This document shows, one piece after another, positions 22,231 through 33,339 of a stretch of 64,000 nt of DNA (position 1 is its first letter; each line of letters opens with the position of its first letter). The notes beneath the pieces were generated by a model. That model saw nothing but the letters and a program-made list of their open reading frames with translations, ran no database searches and was not told the DNA's origin. The position numbers were made by a program, and so were the translations under genes. The DNA is taken from the NCBI GenBank assembly GCA_043228905.1, contig JBHGNT010000018.1, forward strand, positions 10,850,001-10,914,000, in the 5' to 3' direction. This DNA comes from Azolla caroliniana (taxonomy: Eukaryota; Polypodiophyta).

Positions 22231-25200
22231 ATGTCTTCAAAGAGAATCGAGCGCCAGGACTCCAGGTAGGCCTCTGACACTGTGGACATTTTTGTAAATA
22301 TGTTTTGTCACTCAAGAACTCGATACGGCGTATCGAGTTCCTGTTTTTTCTTTGCTTTTTAAACAGGAACTTGATACGCCGTATCGAGTTCCTCTATTTT
22401 CTTTGCTTTTTAAACAGGAACTCGATATGGCGTATCGAGTTCCTGTTTAAAGTTGAGGAACTCGATACGGCGTATCAAGTTCCTCTGTGTTCTTTGCTTT
22501 TTAAATAGGAACTTGATACGGCGTATCGAGTTCCTCTATTCTGTTTGCTTTTTAAACAGGAACTCGATACGGCGTATCGAGTTCCTGTATAAAAGAAGAC
22601 CCTGAAAGAGGAATATTGTGTTTTTGGGGCAACAATCTAGAATTGTGAGAAAATATATCAAACTGTGTGTCAAAATCAGTCTTTTTTATGTCGACTTGCC
22701 TTACTTTTTAAAAAAAAGGGGCCTTTATTATAGGGGTTTTATGACCGACTATAGCTTAAAATAGTAGAAAATAACCCACAAATTACCTTCACAATACCAA
22801 ATTCAAGTCTATCATATGCAAATTCTCTAGAATATGGATATGGAATCAATATAAGCCATACCTACCCTTCAAGATAATATATATCCTTGCATACTTATTA
22901 AGATATATATTTTCTAAGTTGAATAGCCCTTACTAGAATGGATTTCTAAATAAAGGACTACCATGTTCACTCAATGCATGATTGATATTTATAGTTTACC
23001 ACAAATCGGCTGCTAGTTTATTTCTTCATCTACTTATTTGTATTGTAATATACAACCTTAACTTATGTTTTCGCATGTACTTTCTTAAATAGGTCGTCTG
23101 AGAACTTGTCAAACCGACCCGTGAAGAAAATAAAGCTTTGGATACAGGGCTCTCCAATTGAAAGCCAGACCCTAATAGCTCCTGAGAACATGAAGAGAGT
23201 AAAAAAGCTAGTCTTCAACGAGGAGACCAAATCTCAACCACCCAATGAGGTCAGTCAAAAGAAACTATTAGCAGCTATTGGTGGTGAAGACCTTCCTGAC
23301 CATGATCTAACGGACAAGGAATGGTGTATGCAATACATTGACTCCAAGAAAAAAGTCTTCTTGTATACAGCAAAGAAGAAGGGCGAGGGGCAGCTTGAAA
23401 ATGAAACCGCATTTATGTATGGCCGTATTCTACAATTTGACTACGAAGATTCAGATTCGGCCAACATACTTGTACTGATAGAGTGCTCCAAGGGGGTACG
23501 TAAAGTGTTCCTTTCAGAAGATCTTCTAGTAAAGGAATCTTGTGGGCCAGAAGTGTTCAAAAAAGATCTTGAAAGCTCACAAAACCTTATTGTTGCCTTG
23601 ATGCCTTATATACAAGGCCATGTAACTCTAAGGGAGGAAGTGCCCTCCCCAGTGAAGGCCACAAAAAGGGTATCTAAAGTACAATCAAGACCACCAAAGA
23701 AGAAGACAACCAAAATGTCGGACTCCGATTCAACAAGTGAAAACGAAGAGGAGGACACTAAGGGGACGCCAGGAGCTGAGATGGCATCGGGTGTGTTGTC
23801 ATCCGAGCAGAATAAGATAATGAGAGAGTTAATGCAACATTAACTGGTCAGGAAAGGGCAAGTGTTTAATTTGCCTATAACACACATCCGTCGGCCCCCT
23901 ATTGATGAAATAACAAGTCGAAGACCACTTGAGATTAGAGAGCCACACCGCATGCATGTTCAAAATCTCAAGAAAAAAATTAAAATTAATCCTCATGCCA
24001 CTGTGGTGCCTTTTATTGTTACGGTAGATCCTGAAGAATGTGAAACCATTGAAGATTTTGATATTAGAAAGCACGATCAATATAATTACTTTGTCATTGG
24101 TGGATCGCATTCTACGGAGGCACGTCGGCAACTTGTGAGAGAACATCTAACGACTTTCTTCCTCAAGTATGCCGAGTGCAAAATTTACGTGGGGATCACA
24201 ACTGAAGAGGCAAAGCTATTGGCATGGGACCATAATAATGATAATGACTATAGGCAGAAAATGTCGTCGATTGAGCGTATAAGGTTCTTCCACCACGAGT
24301 ATTTGGACGTGAAACAAAAGTTTGGTGTGAAGCTACATACAGGTCTACGACGTCAATGTCTGCATGAAGTCGGTATTGTGGTAGATGATAATGTTAAGTC
24401 CGATGGTCTTTGAAAATATGAGTCTTGGTTTCAACTGGCCTTTAGAGATGGAGAAGTATGGGACCTACAGGATCAAATCTTCTCAATGTGGGAGAATAAG
24501 GAGGTAAAGGGTCAACGACAAAAGAAATGTAAGGTTGACCCTCAACTACAGTTAGTCACAAGCAGCCAAGAAAATTGACTTGACAATTGAAGAAGCGGCT
24601 GACGACGTGAAGTTGTCTCTGTGGAGAGCGATGCAAGGTATTAAGGATGAGCAGCTTCTTGTGTCTGTTTTGTCAAGGGTTGTGGCGAAAGATTTAAGCC
24701 TTGATAAAATGGTCACTAAGTTCAATAAGTAAGTCTTTCAAATACTGAAATTGAAGTCTATATGGTGTAATTCAAAGTTCTAATCTTGATTTCTAATTTT
24801 ACAGTCATAAGGTGTACATGAAGATCCAAGAAGTTATGATGAAACAACTTGGATGTATAACTTGGGAACAAGTCACCGAGGATTATCCTCTAACGTCTTC
24901 ATATAAGGCGTTATCGGAGTATTTTATTGCATTCAAGGATTGGGTTAGTATTGGTGGTTTTTCATTACGCTTTCATCATATGTAGAGCTTGTATAATAAT
25001 ACTTGATGTCCTATTGCTTCTATTAGAAACCGTGTCGTGGCAAGAAACAAGGAGAGGTTAAGGATATACACGATTTCCCTACATCCTTCCTTGCACATCT
25101 CGAGCGAGCCAGAAAAGAAAAGGATCGTCGCTTAGTCAAGGCGTACGAAATGGAGGAAGATGGCTCCTTTAAAAATTTTAGCCACAAAAAAGATATTACG

Positions 25201-26132
25201 AGAGATCTTTACTACAATGTGGTTTGTGGCGATGTTGTCGACTTGATCCAAAAAGTGCCAAAGAAGAAATATACGCTAATGATTGCGGATATTCCTTACG
25301 AATTTCGAATGGCTGGGTCATCGTACGACGATGGACCGTTTAGGTTTAAACAATTGTAGAAGATGGTCAAGGATTTCGTTGAGCTAACGACTGTATCCTT
25401 GTGGCGAATAGTTGTCTTTCATAGTATGGACCAAGCGTACTCGGTAGGTCAAGCTTTGAGATCTCGTTGCCATGGCATCGAGAACCTTGCATGGTAAGGA
25501 TTATTTATAGGTGTCATTCACTATATTGCATTTCTTAAGGTTATTCAATCTATTCTTATCTCGATGTATTATTTTTTATAGGATAAAAACAAATGTAAAT
25601 AGAGGGCCAACTTTTCGGTTCGTTAATGCCATTGAATACATCACCGTTGGCTACTTCGATGAAATTAAGAAACAAAGAAATCAAGGAGCATTCTAATGAA
25701 GTGGGAGGTTCAAATCTGCTGGTATATCCAGGAGTGACACGGAAATTGCAACATGTCACCACGACAAAACGGGGACTTGTCAACCCATACCAAAAACCTC
25801 AACGACTTATGATGCACTTGATCGAGATGTTTTCTGTCGAGGAGCAGGTTATATTTATAAATATGAGGATTAAGGCTTTGTGGGAGTGCCCAGACTAGGA
25901 AGAGGAGGTTGGTGCAAAGAACCTAACTGATACTAAAAGGTTTCAACCTGCTTCGCGAGAGCCTATTCCTCCGTTAGTCGGGGAACCGGGGGAGCTAATA
26001 GAGCTTGATGATGAGCTTATAGAAGATATTTCGTTGGCTCGGCTAACAGGGGAAGCCAATGCACGTATAGCCGAAGAGACTTCTATACAGGATGATGAAG
26101 AAAATGACATTGACGATTTGATTGCTATGTAA
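22231..26132 (+). pseudogene. ParB/sulfiredoxin-like plus DNA methyltransferase-like gene, element 2
   Basis: Exon 1 is 22231-22265 (MSSKRIERQDS; donor GTAGGCC) and exon 2 starts at 23093. Exon 2 codes an unrecognised N-terminal domain (WCMQYIDSKKKVFLYTA), a nuclear-localisation-like PPKKKTTK with an acidic stretch, and a ParB-like domain at about 23850-24413 (NLPITHIRRPP; YFVIGGSHSTEARRQL; TTEEAKLLAWDHNNDN). Later exons, after an intron near 24731-24804, give a methyltransferase-like region (YNVVCGDVVDLIQ, MIADIPYEF at the DPPY position, FRFVNAIEYITVGYF, NPYQKPQRLMMHLIE), with a further intron near 25495-25558. This order suggests a beta-type N4-cytosine/N6-adenine enzyme. The expected SAM-binding FxGxG after EEQVIF is not visible. 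Lesions: TAA at 23841 (Lys in element 1), TGA near 24412, TAG near 25357 (in both copies), a frameshift near 25694 and TAG near 25896. The product ends ENDIDDLIAM. Confidence 0.7.
22316..22590. repeat. Palindrome array in intron 1 of element 2
   Basis: Six units of the 23-bp palindrome (arms AACTCGATACG / CGTATCGAGTT, a few with one change) alternate with spacers of about 28 bp rich in TTTGCTTTTTAAACAGG; one spacer is short. The array lies 50 to 325 bases after exon 1 of the ParB-methyltransferase-like gene. Each unit could form a hairpin or be a dimeric protein-binding site. Confidence 0.88.
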
Positions 26133-27215
26133 TAGACTCTTTTAAAACCGCGAAATGTATTGTTTGGATTTCACATTATTAATACAAATTTTGGGTTTTA
26201 CTTGGTGGATTCTATTCTTTATAATCTTCTATATGTTTCAATTTTATTTTTATATACTTGATTAGTAGATTTATGACATCGGTTTCACCGCGTGCATTGC
26301 TGACTACCAAATTTATGGAGAAACATGAATTAGTTTAAATTGAGGCTGATTTTGGTCAAAGTTTAACTTAACATAACATGGTCGTAGAATTGTTGCCATG
26401 ATTGTCCATGTAGTTATTATGGATCTTTGTCTTCTATTGTTAAAACTATTATGTTTCTCTTCCATTGCTGCTTAGATTGTGTAGTGTGTTGATAATGGTT
26501 CCACTAGCGTTATCCGCATGTTTTTATACGCTTGTAGTTCCACTAGCGTTATCGTTCGGAGTTTGATCCCGTGTGAATCACCTAAGCAATAGATTAGATC
26601 AATTTTAAATACAAGTATGAAAGCCTTAATAGGTTTGTTATTTCCACCACATTATCCTAAAGTTCACTGTCTTACATTGTCCACAATTATATACATATGG
26701 TTTGATCACATACGAACAAACTGAGGAATAGATTAGATCAACTTTAAATACAAGTATTAAATACTTTAATAAGTTAGTTATTCCAATCACATTATCCTAA
26801 AGTGCACTATCCTACATTGTCCACAATTATATACATGCAAGTATGGGTCAAAGTATAAATTATAACTCATTTTATTAGTATGGATACAAGTACACCTCAT
26901 ATTTTTGTAAAACTTACCAAATTAATATAAGTCTTTAACTTAGTGTTTCCCATGTCGCACATTAGTGATATATTGAGCCATTGTTGAACTTTATTATGCC
27001 TACATTAACTTATCAACACGTCCAAACTTGCATGATTTCTAACCATCTCCACTCGTAGACCTATCATGTATTTTTATATTTGCAAATTCTAATCAAGTTG
27101 TAGAACATGTGATACTAGTGCATCCAATTTTTGTAGAGAGGGTATATTTGGATAGTTTCAAAAAGATTCTACAAGTGGAATGCGCAATCCTTCCACTTGT
27201 GAACACGAACGTGTT
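26133..27215. other. Right non-coding end of element 2 with terminal repeat and hairpin
   Basis: About 1.1 kb of AT-rich sequence without a gene. The last 35 bases are the right terminal repeat. Just inside and overlapping it, 27171-27180 (ACAAGTGGAA) and 27191-27200 (TTCCACTTGT) form a 10-bp hairpin with a 10-base loop. The left ends do not have this hairpin. The same sequence, reversed, fills 15127-16020. Confidence 0.75.
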
Positions 27216-27219
27216 TGAG

Positions 27220-27317
27220 GTCATATTTGTAAATAGCCCTAAAGTTATATAAATATAAATATGACTAGGGAAATAACAATTATGACTCATGAGTTGTTGT
27301 TGTAATCATTCTTGTGT

Positions 27318-27362
<45 letters not shown>

Positions 27363-27627
27363 CCAAGAAGTTGTATGTGTTGTAACCATCGGTTGGCGAA
27401 GACACAGAGCTCGAGGTCATTGCATCTGAGTATCGCATTGTAGTAACTTTTCCCTATAGTGGTTCTGTTCAGAGTATGTGAACTCTCGTGGTTTTGCCTC
27501 TCGAGGTTTTCCACGTAAAAATTCGGCGTTATCTCGTTGTCTTGCGTAAGTGCATTTGGTTCTTCTTTCTGTTAGTCTTCCATTATTATTTGAAACTCGG
27601 TTGTGGCCGAGTACGATTCTCATCAAA
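27220..27627 (+). repeat. Copia 5' LTR remnant
   Basis: GTCATATTTGTAAATAGC, a TATATA and GAGAGA tract, CGTGGTTTTGCC ... GGTTTTCCACG and a final TCGGTTGTGGCCGA match, in order, the LTR of the Copia at 52283-58541 in diverged form. Directly after it is GGTATCA (27630), a remnant of the tRNA-iMet primer-binding site. The left part was split by the DNA transposon; similar LTR sequence sits at 4045-4093. Confidence 0.7.
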
Positions 27628-27639
27628 AGGTATCATTTG

Positions 27640-29800
27640 ACCTTAACTGATCGGTCATAGAAGGACAAACCAACCAAGCCGAATCTAAGATTCGACAACC
27701 AATTGAAATCAACCAAGCTAGTGACCCCACTATCGAATCCGAATCGGCAAAGATAGTTGAAAGGGTCGAACAGGGAAAATCGGTCAAAACCGATAAAGCC
27801 AAAGGGCAATGATTAGCAACAACCGAATCGTTCAACAAAGGCAAAGAAGGCAGAGCCCAAAGAGATAGAGTCAAAACAAATAGAGCCAAATCGACCAAAT
27901 TGCCCAAACAGGCCAAGGTGACGAAAGGCCGAGCCAAACTGGCCAAAGCACTAACTCCTTTGTCAATCGATCCCGAAGAAGCAGAGGATGATTGGACATC
28001 ACCAAAATCCTATCTTAGGGGCGAGTCATCCTAAAGGACTCCTGAAGGTGGTTCAACTAATATTGATTGGACATGAGAACCAATCGAAGAATTTGAACCG
28101 ACAAAATCGGCACCCAGGAGATCCGAACGAGTTCAAAGGCCGACAGAGTTTTACCAATCGGACCTCGACTACGTCAACTACATGGATGTCGGTGAACCCA
28201 GCTCGTACGAGGAAGCTATAACCAAACTGGACGCCGACACATGGCCCGAAGTCATGAGATCCGAGATGGACTCGATACATGAGAATAGGACATGGGAGCT
28301 GGTCAAACTACCAGTTGGAAGGAAGCCGCTACCATGTAAATGGGTCTACCGATACAAATTTGTATCAGGTTTGGAACGACCCAAGTACAAAGCTCAACTC
28401 GTTGCTAAAGGTTTCAAATAGGAACATGGGGTCGATTACGATGAGATCTTCTCACCAATAGTCAAGATGACCACCCTTTGACTCCTTCTCGGGGTCGTGG
28501 CAATGGAAGACCTAGAGCTACAATAGCTAGACGTCAAAACAGCCCTTCTACACGGAGATCTCGACGAAGACATTTACATGTCCCAATCGGCAAGCTTCAC
28601 GGTGACAAGGGAGCAAGGTCACCACGTCTACAAGTTGAAGAAGAGTGTATATGGGGTAATACAAGCGCCGTGAATGTGGTATCAGAAGTTTGATACCTAC
28701 ATCGGCTGCTAGACTACAGTCGATCGGACTCTGACCCATGCATGTACATCTAGCAACTGGCCGATGAGTCATGGATCTACCTGATCCTATATGTCAACGA
28801 TATGTTGTTTCCCAAGAGCAATCAAGGAAAAATCGAAAGACTAAAGCAGATCCTTCACGATAAATTTTCAATGAAGGAACTTGGATAAGCCCGACATATC
28901 TTGGGCATGAGGATCAAGTGAAATCGGATGACGAAGAATCTCCGGCTCTCCCAGTCCAATTACATCCAAAAGGTGCTTAGAAGGTTTAACATGGAGAACG
29001 CTACGTCGGCACCGACTCCGCTCCCAACGTTGACACGACTAATGGACAAGGACTCTCCTTCGACAGACAAGGAGAAAGCGCTCAATGGAAAGATACCCTA
29101 CTCATCGTTCGTAGGAAGTATCATGTACGCAATGTTGGCAACCTGACCTGACCTTACATATGTCATAGGGGTCATCCGCCGGTACATGTCGAACCTAGGA
29201 CAAAAGCATTGAGAGGCAATCAAACACATCTTCCAGTATCTGCAAGAAACCGAAAAGGTACATTTGACTTTCGGATCGGCCAATCTGACCAAAGTCGAAG
29301 GCTATTCAGACTCCGACTACACCGGCAATCCGGACAATCGGAAGTCGACATCAAGCTATATATTTAGCTATAGTGGCGGTGCCATATCATGAAGGTTGAA
29401 ATTGCAAGAGTGCACGGTCCTGTCGACCATAGAGGCCAAGTACATAGCCGTGTCGAAGCAACCAAGGAAGCAATTTTGTCACACCGACTGTCGACCGATT
29501 TTTTAGAGATAAGCCAAATCGACCATCCAGCACCGGCCATCTATTGTGACTCACAAAGAACAATACACCTCATTCGTAATCCAGTCTATCATGCGAAAAC
29601 AAAACATATTAAGGTGCAGTTTCATCATATCTAGGAGCTCGTAACAAAGAAAGAAGCTCAAAGTCCAAAAGATCGACACCGAGGTGAACATCACTGATTG
29701 CTTGATGAATCCACTCCTAGAACAATGCTTCGGAGCACTAAGGAACATGATGGGACTACGACAAGAAACCAAGCATAAGGAACCAAACGAACAATAGCAA
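27640..29800 (+). pseudogene. Copia RT-RNase H remnant
   Basis: After the primer site the element passes almost directly to the end of the integrase linker and RT, so gag, protease and most of the integrase are deleted. Seen are YEEAITKLDADTWPEVM and NRTWELVKLP (28210-28310), PCKWVYRYKFVSG (28340), LDVKTALLHGDLDEDIYM (28525-28580), PYSSFVGSIMYAML (29095-29145) and an RNase H part with YCDSQRTIHLIRNPVYHAKT (29540-29600). Stops and frame changes are many. It is a sister of the copy at 63-1284. Confidence 0.85.
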
Positions 29801-30689
29801 AAGGAAAGTTGAAGACCGGCTCAATTGGACAAGTCGAAAAGGCAAAATCCAAAGAATCAGAATGCTAAGAAGCTGAAGACAAATCGAGAATCCAACGAGG
29901 AGCACAGGAACGAGCATGTACAGGGAGTAGACAATCGACTAAAGGCCTAGAGTGAAAATCGGACATGAGCCGATTCGAACAAACGAACGAGCTGATTTAG
30001 GCACAAAACAACCCACAAACCAATCGATCCAATCGACTCAGACAAGCCAACCTGGACGACATACAATCCAAATGACTAGTCGAGTTAGGCTACATCCCGT
30101 CTTTACCTCTGCAGATTCGGTTGAATGTTGATTGCCTTGTATGTATACAATTGTAACTACATATTAAAATTGTAATCTAGGTTCATGGGGGAGAGAACCC
30201 CTATTACTTGTATACATAGGAAGAGTGGCCCTTTTACGGGGGATTTTGTTGCAATAAAAGGCCAACTCGTTCCTAATTGTATCCTCAAGTGTGAACACGT
30301 TCTCAAGTTAGGGCTTGAATATACATAAGCCCAAATGTAACATTGTGATAGAAAGTTACAGAAGAGGATAACAAGTTTCCATTAGATTCATCTGAGTTCT
30401 CTTGCTTCTTACTTTCCTTTATATTGTGCACATTCTACTTCGTTGTCTTGTACACGTTGTTTGCTTGACATCACCTTGCAGGTTCGCACATATTCTTCCA
30501 CATATCATCTTTAATACATGTCACCTTGAAGCTTCCACTTTGTTGAGTGGCATGTGTATGAGTTCTCTACCCATCATTCTTGTTACTTGATTTGTTTGAC
30601 TCAGGGGCTTTGGCTTTCCGAGATTTATGTCGTTGTCAATTTGTTGGCTAATTTTGTTGATTGAAGGACCCATTGCCATTGGCTGATTT
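29801..30689. other. Non-coding, probably old retroelement tail
   Basis: No gene is seen. The stretch at 30120-30620 has features of an LTR or 3' end (purine-rich TGGGGGAGAG, AATAAA near 30255, pyrimidine-rich tracts), but no matching partner is in the window. Confidence 0.4.
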
Positions 30690-31085
30690 GTCACTTTCTT
30701 TTGTCACCGAATGTCCTCATGAAGATTCTTTGTAAGTAACTCTAAAAGTGATTTAATGTTGTTATTCATGGTAGTTAATGTTCCCCACAATTCAGGAAGT
30801 TTGTTTAGTATCGAGCCTAGCTTTATATCTTTTGGGATGAGGTGGTCGGTTGTAATAGCATCATCCATGGCTTCCTCCCAAGTAGCTAGGAAGGTAGAAA
30901 CATCTTCCTCTTCCTGCGTCACACACATAATGAATAATGCACCTAATATATGTATAATGTAACTTAGTTGTACCATCATGTGGCTTGTACAACTCTTTGA
31001 GCTTGGCCCAATTTGCAACAACTATGGGGACTCTTCCGATAATATCTCCTTGCTTGTGCTCTATGTATAGTAAGATTTCCAAGCA
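30690..31085 (-). pseudogene. Copia gag fragment
   Basis: Two overlapping frames read as part of a Copia gag. ANWAKLKELYKPHDG lies near 31005-31050, and KLGSILNKLPELWGTL with LELLTKNLHEDIR at 30710-30830. This matches the usual gag pattern of a short helix with LPESW-like residues. The fragment is isolated and has at least one frameshift. Confidence 0.65.
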
Positions 31086-32279
31086 TGACCTTTTATCTCA
31101 AGCCTTCCATGTTTTCCATTCTTCTAACAATTTGTCTATTGGTTCTTCCCATGTGTAATCCACAACTTCAAAAAGCCCTTCACACCAATTCTATTTTCGC
31201 CTTCCAGTTTCTAAAATTCTATATTCGCCTTCCAATATTATCAAAAAGTTGCAAAATAAAAACATAAATGGCCGCTAACTAAACAAGCCTAGAAAGTTTT
31301 GCAATGAGAAGTGGGTGGCATTAAGCAAAAATGCTCTATAAACAAAAACGGTAACCATTGGACTCATTCTCTAGACTTAGCACATTTATACATTGTACAT
31401 TGCAACTCTAATTTCACATGCATGTTTTAAGCACATTTATAAATTGTGTACAACTATAATTTCACATGCATGTTTTAAACACTTATCGAATGATGTTGCT
31501 TTAAACTCAAAAGAAGTCACAACCTAGACTGACCTTGAACTAGTCACTAAAGAGGTATGGAGCTTTATCCAATACTTAATGCAAGAAGAATCCAATATCT
31601 ATCCACCCTATCATTCATGCATGAATGGTACCCTATCATTCCATGTCTAATATGCAACTTTGGACAATCATACCAGAAATGAACGTGTTAGACTTTGGAC
31701 GATTATACCAGAAATGAGTGTCTCCATAGCATTATCCATGATGCTGAGACTCAAAGACTAGGATGTAGTTTCTTTGCATACTTCCCATTCCAGTTTCATC
31801 AGAATCTTTAGAGATTACTTTGGCTTATTCTCACATCACATCAGACGCATCTAGCAGCATGTTTTGCTACAGACAAGGATGAGTGGCTTAGCCTAAATCT
31901 AATATGTGAAGCCAACAAGGTCAGGAAGGCTTAACCTAAACCTAATGAAGTGGCCCATGGTTCAAGCACCCATTCAACGAACAAATAATTGTGAGAAATC
32001 TTTTAAGGGTCTCCATTTATGGACATCATGGGCACCAATAATCAGAGACATCAATAATCATGATGTGTTCACTCACAGTCGATTACTAGAACTCTCATAA
32101 AGAAATACTAATCAAGAAAATTTGAGCCACTTTTCTTTGCTATGAAAAGTTCAATCAAAACCGAAGAAAATTGACTCGACACATGAAAAAACTCAGCCCC
32201 TCACGCTTGAAAAAATTCTCAAAAAAGTTTCTTCAACGCAATGTAGGATATACTAGCATGTGCTAGAAAGTAGTAGTTA
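31086..32279. other. Intergenic, no gene seen
   Basis: AT-rich sequence without a supported gene. Small repeats such as the doubled CATGCATGTTTTAAACAC block (31415-31480) and the doubled ACCAGAAATGA phrase (31670-31715) are the only structure noted. Confidence 0.5.
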
Positions 32280-32530
32280 AAAACATTTGAAGCTCATGGA
32301 TCGAGAGATGCGATACCCCACCCATGAAAAGGAGATGGCGGCCATCATCCATTGTCTTCATACATGGAGACATTACTTGATGGGGAGGCACTTCACCGTC
32401 CACACGGATAACATCACATCAACGTACTTTGCTTCACAGCCGAAACTCACCGCAAAGCAAGCTCGGTGGTAAGACTTCCTAGTTGACATTTAATCACACT
32501 TACGATAAATGGTACAGAACTTCCCAGATT
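32280..32530 (+). pseudogene. Gypsy RNase H fragment
   Basis: The frame gives REMRYPTHEKEMAAIIHCL, RHYLMGRHFTVHTDN and FASQPKLTAKQARW, the classic RNase H region of Ty3/Gypsy pol, including the Asp of HTDN. It then runs into stops after DFLVDI. No RT or integrase is nearby. Confidence 0.85.
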
Positions 32531-33339
32531 CAGCCATCTTGCTCATGATCCACCAAACTGTGGTCCCAAGGCTGCATACCGCATAAGAACAATCTTCAAC
32601 ATTCAGGTTGCTACTAGATTCTTACTAGGCGAATCATCAAACGAACAATAGACCAGCTAGCAATTCATCGCCATCAATTCAATTGACTGATAAAGTATCA
32701 TTACAAAGCATTAAGGGTAAGAAAAGTTTGGAGACAAACTAGCATGCATAATATACTTACGAAACCATAAAACTTTGATCTAGATAGGAAAAACATTTCA
32801 GGAAATTATTTTTTCCTAATGTTTAAAATCTGAAATTTGACAGCTAATAAAGGTAAAATTAAAAAACCACAGCTAGTTTTTTGCATGCCACAAAACGGAT
32901 TAAAGACCAACGGATTATTGTGTTCAAGAAAGTAACAATGTCAAATAATTTACAAGACTTCTTATCAAAAAAAAATCCAAAACAGTGGAGGTTTTCTTTC
33001 TCTGATCTTATAACATCTCTCAAAAGATTGGTTGTTGGCTTTCCTTACAGCATTATAAACAATGATATGCCCATATATGTATATATTCGGCATATGCAGC
33101 CAACATAAGAAATTGTCGACATGACAACTAAAAACAATTTGATTTGACCAACATTCTGACATCTTATCCTACATGTTTGGGCTAAAGTATCTCAGCCAAT
33201 AAAAAGTAGCTCGGAATTAAAGAAGCCGCAATATCTCCTACTTAAAAAGGATTAATTTTAAAAAGCACCATATATGGAATCAAAATACCTTTGCTTTTCT
33301 CCTTTCCTTTCTTTTTAACCCCATTCCCAACTTGTTTGC
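32531..33339 (-). other. Downstream of LARP1, including its probable 3' UTR
   Basis: No gene is seen. The LARP1 transcript should end here on the minus strand, since its stop codon is at 33340-33342. No single poly(A) signal stands out. Confidence 0.4.

Larger units (their letters stand above)
4094..27215. mobile_element. Composite of two DUF7869/ParB-methyltransferase DNA transposons
   Basis: Both outer ends carry the same 35-bp inverted repeat (starting AACACGTTCG) and are flanked by the same 4 bases, TGAG, at 4090-4093 and 27216-27219. Inside are two more copies of this end: a right end in reverse at 15127 and a left end at 18288. Element 1 is 4094-15126 plus the inverted segment 15127-18283; element 2 is 18288-27215. 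Each has a minus-strand DUF7869-like gene, a central divergent promoter region and a plus-strand ParB-methyltransferase-like gene. A Gypsy element (7033-14113) is nested in element 1. I cannot assign the element to a named superfamily. Confidence 0.85.
18288..27215. mobile_element. Element 2: full-length DUF7869/ParB-methyltransferase transposon
   Basis: An 8.9 kb element with both terminal repeats (18288 onward, and up to 27215) and both divergent genes present from end to end. The left flank is the TCTA/TAGA duplication made by the rearrangement of element 1, and the right flank is TGAG. It has a frameshift and stops, so it is probably no longer autonomous, but it is the best reference copy in the window. 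Confidence 0.88.

Noticed and set aside
22316-22590. CRISPR-like array: regular palindromic repeats with spacers
   Set aside because: Spacers are similar to each other, not unique. The array lies in an intron of a plant transposon, and there are no cas genes.
27321-27360. TATATA/GAGAGA tract as a promoter of a host gene
   Set aside because: It lies inside a Copia LTR remnant, and the only gene downstream is the broken Copia polyprotein.
30402-30590. 62-residue plus-strand frame as a small secreted protein
   Set aside because: Hydrophobic reading of a pyrimidine-rich tract in a likely LTR; no start context or conservation can be shown.
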